A DNA stretch of 64,000 nt from NCBI GenBank assembly GCA_002397315.1, contig DHAE01000025.1, positions 189,903-253,902 of the forward strand, read 5' to 3'. The position numbers and the translations under genes are program-made. Below, piece by piece: positions 41,326 to 49,499 of the stretch (position 1 is the first letter of the stretch; every line of letters starts with the position of its first letter). The DNA comes from Comamonadaceae bacterium UBA4962 (GTDB taxonomy: Bacteria; Pseudomonadota; Gammaproteobacteria; Burkholderiales; Burkholderiaceae_C). The notes beneath the pieces were generated by a model that was not told where the DNA came from, did not search any database, and worked only from the letters and a program-made list of their open reading frames with translations.

Positions 41326-42237
41326 ATGTCCTGCACCTGCCAAGACTCTCCTGCCTCCACCGGCTGCTGCGGCTCCGGTTCAGGCACCACCACGGATGCC
41401 GCCATCGGCACCGCCCCCGGCTTCGATGCGGACCTTTTCGGGCACGGCCCCGGCTCGCCCGCGCCGGCCGCCCCGGGCCCCGTCGCTTCGGTGAACGGCA
41501 TCGCACTGCACCGCGCCGACGATGCGCCCGATGCGGACACGCTGCGCCAGCGCGCCTGCACCGAGCTGCTGCGGCAGGCCGCCCAGCGCGCCGGCCTGCT
41601 GGCGGCGGGCGATGCCCCTGCCGACGACGGCACCACCTCCGAAGCCGCGACCCAGGCCATCGAGGCGCTGCTGGAGCAGGCGCTCGCCGTGCCCGATCCG
41701 TCGGAGGATGCCTGCCGCCGCCACTACGGGGCGCACACCGCGCGCTACCGCGACGGCGAACGCGTGCACCTGCGGCACATCCTCTATGCCGTGACGCCGG
41801 GCGTGGACGTGCAGCGCCTGCGCGAACGCGCCGAGGCCACGCTGCTGCAGTTGCGCTGCGCCGATGATGGCGGCGAGGCCTTCGCACGCGCCGCCCGGGA
41901 GTCGTCCAACTGCCCCACGGGCGCGGAGGGCGGCGACCTGGGCTGGCTGGCGCACGGCGATTGCGCGCCCGAGTTCGCGCGCGAGGTGTTCGGCGCGAGC
42001 GAAGTCGGCGTGCTGCCGCGCCTGGTGCACAGCCGCTTCGGCCTGCACGTGGTGGAAGTGGTGGCGCGCGACGCGGGCCGCCAGCGCGGCTACGGCGAGG
42101 TGCGCGAGGCCGTCGCGCTCGCGCTGCGCCAGCAGGCGTGGGTGAATGCGCTGCGGCAGTACCTGCAGGTGCTCGCGGGCGAAGCCACGCTGCAGGGCGT
42201 GGACCTGGACGGCGCCGATACGCCGCTCGTGCAGTAG
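41326..42237 (+). CDS. Parvulin-type peptidyl-prolyl isomerase of the nar cluster
   Basis: 303 residues. The rotamase domain (about 145-240) has HLRHILYAVTPGVDV, GGDLGWLAHGDCAPEF and SRFGLHVVEV. The N-terminal half is helical, NifM/SurA-like. The first 20 residues are unusual: MSCTCQDSPASTGCCGSGSG, four cysteines, possibly binding metal. There is no signal peptide, so it is cytoplasmic. PpiC genes commonly follow narI in beta- and gammaproteobacteria and are thought to aid folding of nitrate reductase. Confidence 0.88.
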   Translation: MSCTCQDSPASTGCCGSGSGTTTDAAIGTAPGFDADLFGHGPGSPAPAAPGPVASVNGIALHRADDAPDADTLRQRACTELLRQAAQRAGLLAAGDAPADDGTTSEAATQAIEALLEQALAVPDPSEDACRRHYGAHTARYRDGERVHLRHILYAVTPGVDVQRLRERAEATLLQLRCADDGGEAFARAARESSNCPTGAEGGDLGWLAHGDCAPEFAREVFGASEVGVLPRLVHSRFGLHVVEVVARDAGRQRGYGEVREAVALALRQQAWVNALRQYLQVLAGEATLQGVDLDGADTPLVQ

Positions 42238-42259
42238 CGCCCGCCGGAACCGCCACGCC

Positions 42260-42973
42260 ATGCCCGACGAGCTGCTGCAGCGCCTGCGGCGCTTCCACGA
42301 CGACGCGTTCCCGCGCTACCGCCAGCGCTTCCAAGACCTGGTGGCGCAGGGCCAGCGGCCCACCACGCTGTTCATCGGCTGCTCCGATTCGCGCCTGGTG
42401 CCGCACCTGCTCACCGGCGCGGGACCGGGCGAACTCTTCCTGGTGCGCAACGTGGGCGCCTTCGTGCCGCCCTACGACGGCTCGCACGGTCACCACGGCA
42501 CGGCCGCCGCCATCGAATTCGCGGTGCTCAGCCTGCAGGTGCGGCGCATCGTCGTCTGCGGGCACAGCCACTGCGGCGCGGTGAAGGCGCTCTACGGCGA
42601 AGTGCCGGCCGAAGCCCTCAACCTGCAGCGCTGGCTGGAGCTCGGCCGCGAAGCCGTGCTGCCCGTGCAGGCCACCCCCGAAGCCCTGCGGCGCACCGAG
42701 CAGCGCGCCGTGGTGCTGCAGCTCGAACGCCTCATGGACTACCCCATGGTGCGCCGCCGCGTGCAGGCGGGCGAGCTCACGCTGCATGGCTGGCACTACG
42801 TGATCGAGGAGGGCGAGGTACATGTCTTCGACCTGGAGCAGTCCGGTTTCGTCGCCGCTTCCAGCGCCGACCACAGCGGCACCGGGCCCTACGCGCCCTA
42901 CGTCGAACACGACGGACAAATCCTTTGCGCCGACGTTGACATAGCCCAGTGCGGCGACACGGCGCAGGAGTAG
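42260..42973 (+). CDS. Beta-class carbonic anhydrase
   Basis: 237 residues. Zn ligands Cys41, His102 and Cys105 (IGCSDSRLVP, VVCGHSHCGAVKAL) with the Asp43-Arg45 dyad. It interconverts CO2 and bicarbonate. It lies 22 bases after the PPIase gene and is probably co-transcribed with nar. The frame opening at 42146 is not the start; the ATG at 42260 begins just before the fold. Confidence 0.94.
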   Translation: MPDELLQRLRRFHDDAFPRYRQRFQDLVAQGQRPTTLFIGCSDSRLVPHLLTGAGPGELFLVRNVGAFVPPYDGSHGHHGTAAAIEFAVLSLQVRRIVVCGHSHCGAVKALYGEVPAEALNLQRWLELGREAVLPVQATPEALRRTEQRAVVLQLERLMDYPMVRRRVQAGELTLHGWHYVIEEGEVHVFDLEQSGFVAASSADHSGTGPYAPYVEHDGQILCADVDIAQCGDTAQE

Positions 42974-43009
42974 AAAGACGGCTTGGCCGTGTTCAGGAAA
43001 CTGGAACCC

Positions 43010-46000
43010 ATGCAACGCGATCCGATCGACTCCCTCGCGCCCGATGCGGCGCCCCGCCTGCCCGAGCAGCCCATCAGCCTCGACGTGCTGCGCGAAAAGT
43101 ACCTCAAGCCCGGCGAGGCCGATGCCGAGACGCTCTACCGGCGCGTGGCCCGCGCCCTGGCTTCGGTCGAGGCGCCGGAGGTGCGCCAGGCGATCGAGGC
43201 GCGCTTCCTCGCCAACCTGCGGGCCGGCGCGATCGGCGCGGGGCGCATCATGAGCGCGGCGGGCACCGACATCCAGGCCACGCTCATCAACTGCTTCGTG
43301 CAGCCCGTGGGCGACTGCATCCAGGGCATGGACGAGGGCGGCTACCCCGGCATCTACGAAGCGCTGCGCGAAGCGGCCGAAACCATGCGGCGCGGCGGCG
43401 GCGTGGGCTACGACTTCTCGCGCATCCGCCCGCGCGGCGCCGAAGTGAAGGGCACGGCTTCGATGGCCTCGGGGCCCTGCAGCTACATCAACGTCTTCGA
43501 CCAGTCCTGCGCCACCGTGGAGAGCGCGGGCGCGCGCCGCGGCGCGAAGATGGGCGTGCTGCGCATCGACCACCCGGACGTGCTGGACTTCATCACCGCC
43601 AAGCGCACGCCGGGGCGCTGGAACAACTTCAACGTCTCCGTCGGCGTGCCGGATGCCTTCGTGCAGGCCGTGCTGGACGATGCGCCGTGGGAGCTGGTGC
43701 ACCCCGCGCGCCCCGGCGCCGCGCTGCGCGAAGAGGGCGCCCGCCAGCGCGCCGACGGCCAGTGGGTCTACCGCACGCTGCCCGCGCGCGAGCTGTGGGA
43801 CACGATCATGCGCTCGGCCTACGACTTCGCCGAGCCGGGCATCCTGTTCCTCGACCGCGTCAACACCGACAACAACCTGGCGTACTGCGAAAGCATCGCG
43901 GCCACGAATCCCTGCGTGACGGCGGACACCTGGGTGATGACGGATGCCGGCCCCGCGCAGGTGGCCGACCTCGTCGGCAGGCCGTTCAACGCCATCGTGG
44001 ACGGGCGCGCCTTTCCCACGCTCAGCGCCGGCTTCTTCGCCACCGGCCACAAGCCCGTGCTGCGGCTGCGCACCCGCCAGGGCCACGCGCTGCGGCTGAC
44101 GGAAGACCACTTGGTGCGGCGCGTGGCGAAGCAGACCCGCGACGTGCGCGAAGTGGAGTGGGTCGCGGCGGGCGCGCTGCAGCCCGGCGACGACATCGTG
44201 CTGAACGACCACCGCGCCCTGCCGGGCTGGAGGGGCGAGGGCACCGAGGCCGAAGGCTACCTGCTGGGCCTGCTGATCGGCGACGGCACCTTGAAGGCCG
44301 ACAAGGCGGTGATCTCCGTCTGGCTCACGGAAGAGCAAGAGGAGGATGCGCTGCTCGTCGCCAACGGCGCGCCCGCGCCTTCCAGCGGCGCGCACGGCAT
44401 CCTGAGGGCCGCCGAGGCTGCCGCGGCGACGCTCGCGCACCGGGCGGATTTCCGCGGATTCCAGCGCACGGTGGCACGCAGCGGCGGAGCCTGCGCGGAG
44501 CGGCGCATGGCCAGCGGCGCCGTGCGTGCGCTGGCGCTGCGCATGGGCATGCGCCCCGGCGCGAAAACCATCACCCCCGCCATGGAACGCGCATCGTCCG
44601 CGTTCTCGGCGGGCCTGCTGCGCGGCCTCTTCGATACCGATGGCTCGGTGCAGGGCCGCCAGGAGAAGGGCGTGAGCGTGCGGCTCGCCCAAAGCGACCT
44701 GGAGTTGCTGCGGACCGTGCAGCGCATGCTGCTGCGCCTGGGCATCGCCTCCACGCTGTACCCGGACCGGCGCACGGCCGGGTTGCGCCTGCTGCCCGAC
44801 GGGCGCGGCGGCCGGCAGCCCTGCTCCACACGGGCGCAGCACGAACTCGTCGTGAGCGGCGACAACCTGCGCGTCTTCGCCGAGCGCATCGGCTTCGAAG
44901 ATGCGGACAAGGCCGGGCGGCTGGTGACGGTGCTCTCCGGTTATCGGCGTGCGCTGAACCGCGAACCGTTCACCGCCACCGTGCAGGACGTGCTGCCGGA
45001 CGGACACGAAGACGTCTACGACGTCACCGTGGCCGACTGCCATGCCTTCGACGCCAACGGCCTCTGCGTGCACAACTGCGGCGAGCAGCCGCTGCCTTCC
45101 TACGGCTGCTGCGACCTCGGCCCCATCATCCTGCCGCGCTTCGTCCGCCATCCGTTCGGCTTCGCCGGCGAGCCGGCCTTCGATTTCGAGGCGTTCGCGG
45201 CCAGCGTCGCCACGCAGGTGCGCGCGCTCGACAACGTGCTGGACGTCACCTTCTGGCCGCTGCCGCAGCAGCGGGCCGAGTCCGCGGCCAAGCGGCGCAT
45301 CGGCGTGGGCTTCACGGGCCTGGGCAACACCCTCGCCATGCTGCGCCTTCGCTACGACACCGACGCGGGCCGCGCCATGGCCACGCGCATCGCCGAGTGC
45401 ATGCGCGACGCCGCCTATGCCGCCTCGGTGGAGCTGGCGAAGGAAAAAGGCGTGTTTCCGAAGTTCGACGCCGCGGGCTACCTCGCGCCCGGCACCTTCG
45501 CGAGCCGCCTGCCTGCCTCGCTGCAGGAGGCCATCCGCACCCACGGCATCCGCAACAGCCACCTGCTCTCGATCGCGCCCACCGGCACCGTGAGCCTCGC
45601 CTTCGCCGACAACGCCTCCAACGGCATCGAGCCGCCGTTCTCGTGGACGTACACGCGCCGCAAGCGCGAGGCCGACGGCAGCACCAGCGAATACGCGGTG
45701 GAGGACCACGCCTGGCGACTCTACCGCGCGCTGGGCGGCGACGTGAACGCGCTGCCCGACTACTTCGTGAGCGCGCTGCAGATGCCTGCCGCCGGACACA
45801 TCGCGATGATGGAGGCCGTGCAGCCCTTCATCGACACGGCCATCTCCAAGACCGTGAACGTGCCGGTCGACTACCCCTACGAGGATTTCAAGAACCTCTA
45901 CCTGCACGCCTGGCGCGCGCGGCTCAAGGGTCTGGCCACCTACCGACCCAACGCCATCCTGGGCGCCGTGCTGGAGGCGCCGGCTGCCGCGCCGGAGGCC

Positions 46001-46699
46001 GGTGCCGCCGCAGCCACGACCGCATCCGCTGCGCACGACGCATCGGAGTCTGCGGAGGGGCCGGCTGTGCAGTCGTCAGCCATGCCTCCCGCCACGCCCG
46101 CGGACCCGATGCGCGCCGTGATCGAAAGCCGCCCCAAGGGCGCGCTCTCCGCCGTCGCCGAGAAGGTCGAGTACTGGACGCAGGACGGCCGCAAGACGCT
46201 CTACCTGATCGTCTCGTTCCTGCCCGTGCCGGACGGGCACGGCGGCACGGTGGACCGCGCGATCGAGTTCTTCATGCCCGTGGGGCAGAGCGGCGAATCG
46301 CAGCAGTGGATCACCTCCAGCATGCGCCTGCTCTCGCTCGCCGCGCGCGGCGGCTTCCTGGAGCGCGCGCTCAGCGACATGCGCAAGGTCGCTTGGGACC
46401 GAGGGCCCGTGCGCCTGGGCACCCACACGCGTGCCGACGGCGCCCGCGTGCCGCTCTGGCACGACTCCGAAGTGGCCGCCATCGCCTACGCGGTGCAGAA
46501 CATCCTGGCCCAGCGCGCGGCCGAGCCCGTGGGCCCGATGCGCCAGCAGGAACTGCCGCTGGATGCGCCGGCCGCTGCACCGGGCCTGCCGCCCGCGATG
46601 GCGGGGCGCAAGTGCCCGGAATGCGGCGCGCATGCGGTGATCCGCAAGGACGGGTGCGATTACTGCACGCAGTGCGGGCACCTGGGCAGCTGCGGATAA
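43010..46699 (+). CDS. nrdJ: Adenosylcobalamin-dependent (class II) ribonucleoside-diphosphate reductase with intein
   Basis: 1229 residues including a 388-residue intein; spliced product about 841. Extein motifs: INCFVQPVGDCIQGMDEGGY, MRRGGGVGYDFSRIRP, CATVESAGARRGAKMGVLR, NP/CGEQPLPSYGCCDLG with the active-site Cys, GTVSLAFADNASNGIEPPFS, and a C-terminal zinc-ribbon-like tail (KCPECGAHAVI, CDYCTQCGHLGSCG) after a low-complexity linker. The enzyme makes deoxynucleotides without oxygen, using B12. It sits between nar and mod genes, fitting anaerobic growth. Start: ATG at 43010 is preferred over TTG at 42983. No B12 riboswitch is visible in the short upstream gap. Confidence 0.94.
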   Translation: MQRDPIDSLAPDAAPRLPEQPISLDVLREKYLKPGEADAETLYRRVARALASVEAPEVRQAIEARFLANLRAGAIGAGRIMSAAGTDIQATLINCFVQPVGDCIQGMDEGGYPGIYEALREAAETMRRGGGVGYDFSRIRPRGAEVKGTASMASGPCSYINVFDQSCATVESAGARRGAKMGVLRIDHPDVLDFITAKRTPGRWNNFNVSVGVPDAFVQAVLDDAPWELVHPARPGAALREEGARQRADGQWVYRTLPARELWDTIMRSAYDFAEPGILFLDRVNTDNNLAYCESIAATNPCVTADTWVMTDAGPAQVADLVGRPFNAIVDGRAFPTLSAGFFATGHKPVLRLRTRQGHALRLTEDHLVRRVAKQTRDVREVEWVAAGALQPGDDIVLNDHRALPGWRGEGTEAEGYLLGLLIGDGTLKADKAVISVWLTEEQEEDALLVANGAPAPSSGAHGILRAAEAAAATLAHRADFRGFQRTVARSGGACAERRMASGAVRALALRMGMRPGAKTITPAMERASSAFSAGLLRGLFDTDGSVQGRQEKGVSVRLAQSDLELLRTVQRMLLRLGIASTLYPDRRTAGLRLLPDGRGGRQPCSTRAQHELVVSGDNLRVFAERIGFEDADKAGRLVTVLSGYRRALNREPFTATVQDVLPDGHEDVYDVTVADCHAFDANGLCVHNCGEQPLPSYGCCDLGPIILPRFVRHPFGFAGEPAFDFEAFAASVATQVRALDNVLDVTFWPLPQQRAESAAKRRIGVGFTGLGNTLAMLRLRYDTDAGRAMATRIAECMRDAAYAASVELAKEKGVFPKFDAAGYLAPGTFASRLPASLQEAIRTHGIRNSHLLSIAPTGTVSLAFADNASNGIEPPFSWTYTRRKREADGSTSEYAVEDHAWRLYRALGGDVNALPDYFVSALQMPAAGHIAMMEAVQPFIDTAISKTVNVPVDYPYEDFKNLYLHAWRARLKGLATYRPNAILGAVLEAPAAAPEAGAAAATTASAAHDASESAEGPAVQSSAMPPATPADPMRAVIESRPKGALSAVAEKVEYWTQDGRKTLYLIVSFLPVPDGHGGTVDRAIEFFMPVGQSGESQQWITSSMRLLSLAARGGFLERALSDMRKVAWDRGPVRLGTHTRADGARVPLWHDSEVAAIAYAVQNILAQRAAEPVGPMRQQELPLDAPAAAPGLPPAMAGRKCPECGAHAVIRKDGCDYCTQCGHLGSCG
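43913..45076 (+). mobile_element. Intein with LAGLIDADG homing endonuclease inside nrdJ
   Basis: Residues 302-689 of the precursor. It starts at Cys1 (CVTADTWVMTD), has block B LRLTEDHLV (T-x-x-H), two LAGLIDADG-type helices, LLGLLIGDG (intein 117-125) and AGLLRGLFDTDG (233-244), block F VYDVTVADCHAF, and ends CVHN before the host Cys (+1). The insertion splits the NP-CGEQPLP motif directly before the active-site Cys, so the enzyme is inactive until splicing. Both acidic endonuclease residues are present, so homing activity may persist. Base composition is like the host gene, suggesting long residence. Confidence 0.93.
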
Positions 46700-46709
46700 G
46701 GAGCGCCCT

Positions 46710-47390
46710 TCAGACCGGCGGCGGCACCACCCGCCCCGCGTCCAGGTGCACCACCGACTGCGCCAGCGCCTCGACGTCGCTCGGGTCGTGCGTGACCAGC
46801 AGCGTGGGCACCTGCACGCGCTCCAGCAGTTCCGCGAGTTCGCCGCGCAGGCGCGTGCGCAGTTGCGTGTCGAGCGCGGAGAGCGGCTCGTCCAGCAGCA
46901 GCAGGCCGGGCTGCGGCGCCAGGGCCCGTGCGAGCGCCACGCGCTGCCGCTGGCCGCCCGAGAGGTGGCGCGGCCAGGCGCCGCGCAGCGTCTCCAGCCC
47001 GAACTGCCGCACGAGTGATTCGATGCGCTCGCGCGAAGCCGCGTCCGGCCGCTGGCCGAGCCGGCACAGCCCGAAGGAGAGGTTCTGTTCCACCGTCATG
47101 TGCGGGAACAGCGCATAGTCCTGGAACACCATTCCGACGCTGCGCTCGCGCGCGGGCAGGTGGATGCCGCGGGCGGTGTCCAGCAGCGTGCGGCCCGCCA
47201 CGCGCACGTGGCCGTGCACGCCCGGCGCCAGCCCGGCGATCGCCATCAGCACCGTGGATTTGCCCGAGCCGGACGCGCCGACCAGGGCGGTACGCTGCGT
47301 CGCCGAGCGCAGGCATGCGTCGAGCGCGAAGCTGCGCCCCGGAGACTCCAGCGTCGTCCGCACGTGCAGATCGAGGATGGCGCCGTCCAT
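46710..47390 (-). CDS. modC: Molybdate ABC transporter ATP-binding protein ModC (short form)
   Basis: 226 residues. Walker A GASGSGKST, signature LSGGQRQRVALARAL, Walker B LLLLDEPLSAL and His switch LLVTHDPSDVE. The family is usually about 350 residues with a C-terminal molybdate-binding (Mop) domain; this one ends straight after the ATPase domain. It powers ModB. It is convergent with nrdJ (10-base gap) and downstream of modB. Confidence 0.9.
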   Translation of the reverse strand: MDGAILDLHVRTTLESPGRSFALDACLRSATQRTALVGASGSGKSTVLMAIAGLAPGVHGHVRVAGRTLLDTARGIHLPARERSVGMVFQDYALFPHMTVEQNLSFGLCRLGQRPDAASRERIESLVRQFGLETLRGAWPRHLSGGQRQRVALARALAPQPGLLLLDEPLSALDTQLRTRLRGELAELLERVQVPTLLVTHDPSDVEALAQSVVHLDAGRVVPPPV

Positions 47391-47395
47391 CGCCC

Positions 47396-48049
47396 TCAGT
47401 GCCTCGCCCGCAGCAGGCGGCTCGACGCCACCAGCACCGCCACGCACACCCCCGAGATCACCAGCGTGAGCCACAGCGCCTGCGCGTCGTTGCCGGCCTG
47501 CACCGCGTCGTAGATCGCGATGGAGAGCGTCTGCGTCTTGCCGGGCAGGTTGCCGGCGATCATCAGCGTGGCGCCGAACTCGCCCATGGCGCGCGCGAAC
47601 GCCAGCATCAGCCCGGCGGCGATCCCGCGCACCGCCAGCGGCAGCGAGATGCGCGCGAACACCTCGAACTCGCCCGCGCCCAGCGTGCGCGCGGCATGAA
47701 GCAGCCGGCCGTCCACTTCCTCGAAGGCCGCGCGCGCCGCCTTGTAGATGAGCGGCAGCGACACCAGCGATGCCGCGACCACCGCGCCCTGCCAGGTGAA
47801 CATGAGGTTGATGCCGAACCAGCGGTCGAGGTACTGGCCGATCGCGCCGTTGCGCCCGATCAGCACGATCAGGTAGTAGCCCAGCACCGTCGGCGGCAGC
47901 ACCATGGGCAGCATCAGCAGGGCGTCCGCCGTGTCCTTGCCCGCGAAGTCGCGCCGCGCCATCCACCAGCCCAGGGCGATGCCCACCGTCCCCGCCACGA
48001 GCGTGGCGAGCAGGGCGATCTGCAGCGTGAGCCAGAGCGGGGCGAGCAC
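47396..48049 (-). CDS. modB: Molybdate ABC transporter permease ModB
   Basis: 217 residues with five membrane helices. LMLPMVLPPTVLGYYLIVL and the EAA-like loop ARTLGAGEFEVFARISLPLA, then ARAMGEFGATLMIAGN, are ModB signatures. The start is uncertain: the GTG at 48049 gives a protein beginning next to TM1, and no good ribosome-binding site is visible. An in-frame open region runs further into modA, so a non-standard start nearer the modA stop (48079) is possible. Confidence 0.9.
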   Translation of the reverse strand: MLAPLWLTLQIALLATLVAGTVGIALGWWMARRDFAGKDTADALLMLPMVLPPTVLGYYLIVLIGRNGAIGQYLDRWFGINLMFTWQGAVVAASLVSLPLIYKAARAAFEEVDGRLLHAARTLGAGEFEVFARISLPLAVRGIAAGLMLAFARAMGEFGATLMIAGNLPGKTQTLSIAIYDAVQAGNDAQALWLTLVISGVCVAVLVASSRLLRARH

Positions 48050-48078
48050 GGGGAGTAATGAGACGGAGGCGTGACCGG

Positions 48079-48891
48079 TCAGGGCTGCGAGAAGCCGAAG
48101 CCGCCGAGGATCTTCTGCCCCGCCTCGCCGCGCACGAAGGCGATGAAATCCCGGCCCAGCGCGGCGTTCCTGCTCGCCGCGATCTGCGCGATCGGGTAGC
48201 TCACCGGGGTGGCCGTCGGCACCGTGAAGGCGATGCGCGCCTTGCCCTGGTCGATCAGCGCATCGGTGCGGTAGACGAAACCGGCATCCACCTCGGCGCG
48301 CGCGACGTAGTTCAGCACCTGCCGCACGCTTTCGCCGTAGATCCATTTCGGCTCCAGCGCCGCGGCCAGCCCGGCGTCCTGCACGGCGGCCATCGTGTAG
48401 CGGCCGACCGGCACCGAAGCCGGCGTGCCGGTGGCGATGCGCCGCAGGCCGGGCCCGGACAGGTCCGCCAGCTTCTGCGGCACCACCGTGGCAGACGCGG
48501 GAACGATCAGCACCAGCGTGTTGCGCGCGAAATCGGCCCGCGTGCCTTCCGCCAGCAGCCGGTCCTTCGCGGCGCGGTCCATCGTCTCCTGGTCGGCCGA
48601 GGCGAACACGTCCACCGGCGCGCCCTGCCGGATCTGCGCCAGCAGCGGACCGGAGGCCGCGAAATTGAACGTCACCTTCGCGCCAGGATGCGCCTTCTCG
48701 AACGCCGTGCCGATCGCCTGGAATGCATTCGTCAGGCTGGCGGCCGCGGAGACGATCACCTCCTGGGCCTGTACCGCTGCGGGAGCGAACACGAGCGCGG
48801 CGGCCAGTGCCGCCGACAGCAGCGGGGAGGAGAGCGCGGAACCCACTGCGGAGCGGGCCGTCTTGCCGGGGCGGAAGGAAAAGGCATGCAT
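48079..48891 (-). CDS. modA: Periplasmic molybdate-binding protein ModA
   Basis: 270 residues with a signal peptide (about 1-43; cleavage after AVQAQ). The binding domain has VSAAASLTNAFQAIG, FNFAASGPLLAQIRQGAPVD and VDAGFVYRTDAL. It delivers molybdate (or tungstate) to ModBC for the molybdenum cofactor of NarG. A ModE-like palindrome overlaps its promoter. Confidence 0.94.
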   Translation of the reverse strand: MHAFSFRPGKTARSAVGSALSSPLLSAALAAALVFAPAAVQAQEVIVSAAASLTNAFQAIGTAFEKAHPGAKVTFNFAASGPLLAQIRQGAPVDVFASADQETMDRAAKDRLLAEGTRADFARNTLVLIVPASATVVPQKLADLSGPGLRRIATGTPASVPVGRYTMAAVQDAGLAAALEPKWIYGESVRQVLNYVARAEVDAGFVYRTDALIDQGKARIAFTVPTATPVSYPIAQIAASRNAALGRDFIAFVRGEAGQKILGGFGFSQP

Positions 48892-48907
48892 GGGCGGGTC
48901 TTTCGAA

Positions 48908-48939
48908 TCGCTATTCAGAAAATGAATAGCGAAATCATA
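48908..48939 (-). promoter_or_regulatory. ModE-like operator overlapping the modA promoter
   Basis: TCGCTATTCA (48908-48917) and TGAATAGCGA (48923-48932) form a perfect 10-bp dyad with a five-base spacer, similar to the ModE consensus (CGCTATATA half-sites). A -10 TATGAT on the minus strand (48934-48939) predicts +1 near 48927, inside the dyad, as expected for repression by Mo-ModE. No modE gene is in the window. Confidence 0.68.
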
Positions 48940-48977
48940 GCAAGCCGACGCCAGCCGGTGATGTGTGCGGGATCAGC

Positions 48978-49364
48978 TCACTCCGCCGCGTGGCAGACCG
49001 CCTCGATGTTGTGCCCGTCCGGATCGCGCACGAACGCGCCGTAGTAGTTCGGGTGGTAGTGGGGCCGCAGGCCGGGCGGGCCGTTGTCGGTGCCGCCCGC
49101 CGCCAGGGCCGCGGCATGGAACGCGTCGACCGCCGCACGGCTCGGCGCGCGGAAAGCCACGTGGACGGTCGGCCGCTGGGGCCCGCCGCCGCCGATCCAG
49201 AAATCGGTCTTGGGCGGCTCGCCGAAGCCTGCCATGTCGGTGCTGCCCGTCAGCGCCGCGCTCACCTCCATGAGCAACTGGTAGCCGAGCGGCGCGAGCG
49301 CCTGGGTGTAGAACGCCTTGCTTTGAGCGAAGTCGGTGACGGCGACGCCAGTATGGTCGATCAT
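48978..49364 (-). CDS. VOC (glyoxalase/bleomycin-resistance) superfamily protein
   Basis: 128 residues, two beta-alpha-beta-beta-beta modules. It starts IDHTGVAVTDFAQSKAFY and ends PDGHNIEAVCH, with metal-ligand candidates His4, Glu/His in the middle and Glu in NIEAV. AAGGAGG lies just upstream of the ATG at 49364. Substrate unknown; the family includes glyoxalases, dioxygenases and drug-binding proteins. Confidence 0.88.
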   Translation of the reverse strand: MIDHTGVAVTDFAQSKAFYTQALAPLGYQLLMEVSAALTGSTDMAGFGEPPKTDFWIGGGGPQRPTVHVAFRAPSRAAVDAFHAAALAAGGTDNGPPGLRPHYHPNYYGAFVRDPDGHNIEAVCHAAE

Positions 49365-49499
49365 GTCGGGAGCCCTCCTTGTCCTGACGGTTTCTGGTGG
49401 CGAAAGTGTAGGTGCCGGGGTGCTCGGCAGTAGTGCCTCCCATCGTGACCCCGCCGCCGGTTCTTCCTGCCGATGCCAGCCCGCAACGGGTTTATTCCG

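Noticed and set aside
42974..43009. Cobalamin riboswitch ahead of nrdJ
   Set aside because: The gap is only 36 bases, too short for the B12 aptamer, and no B12-box-like sequence is seen.
41120..46036. A 1638-codon open frame antisense to narI, PPIase, carbonic anhydrase and nrdJ
   Set aside because: It spans several well-supported plus-strand genes and has no domain character; a high-GC shadow.
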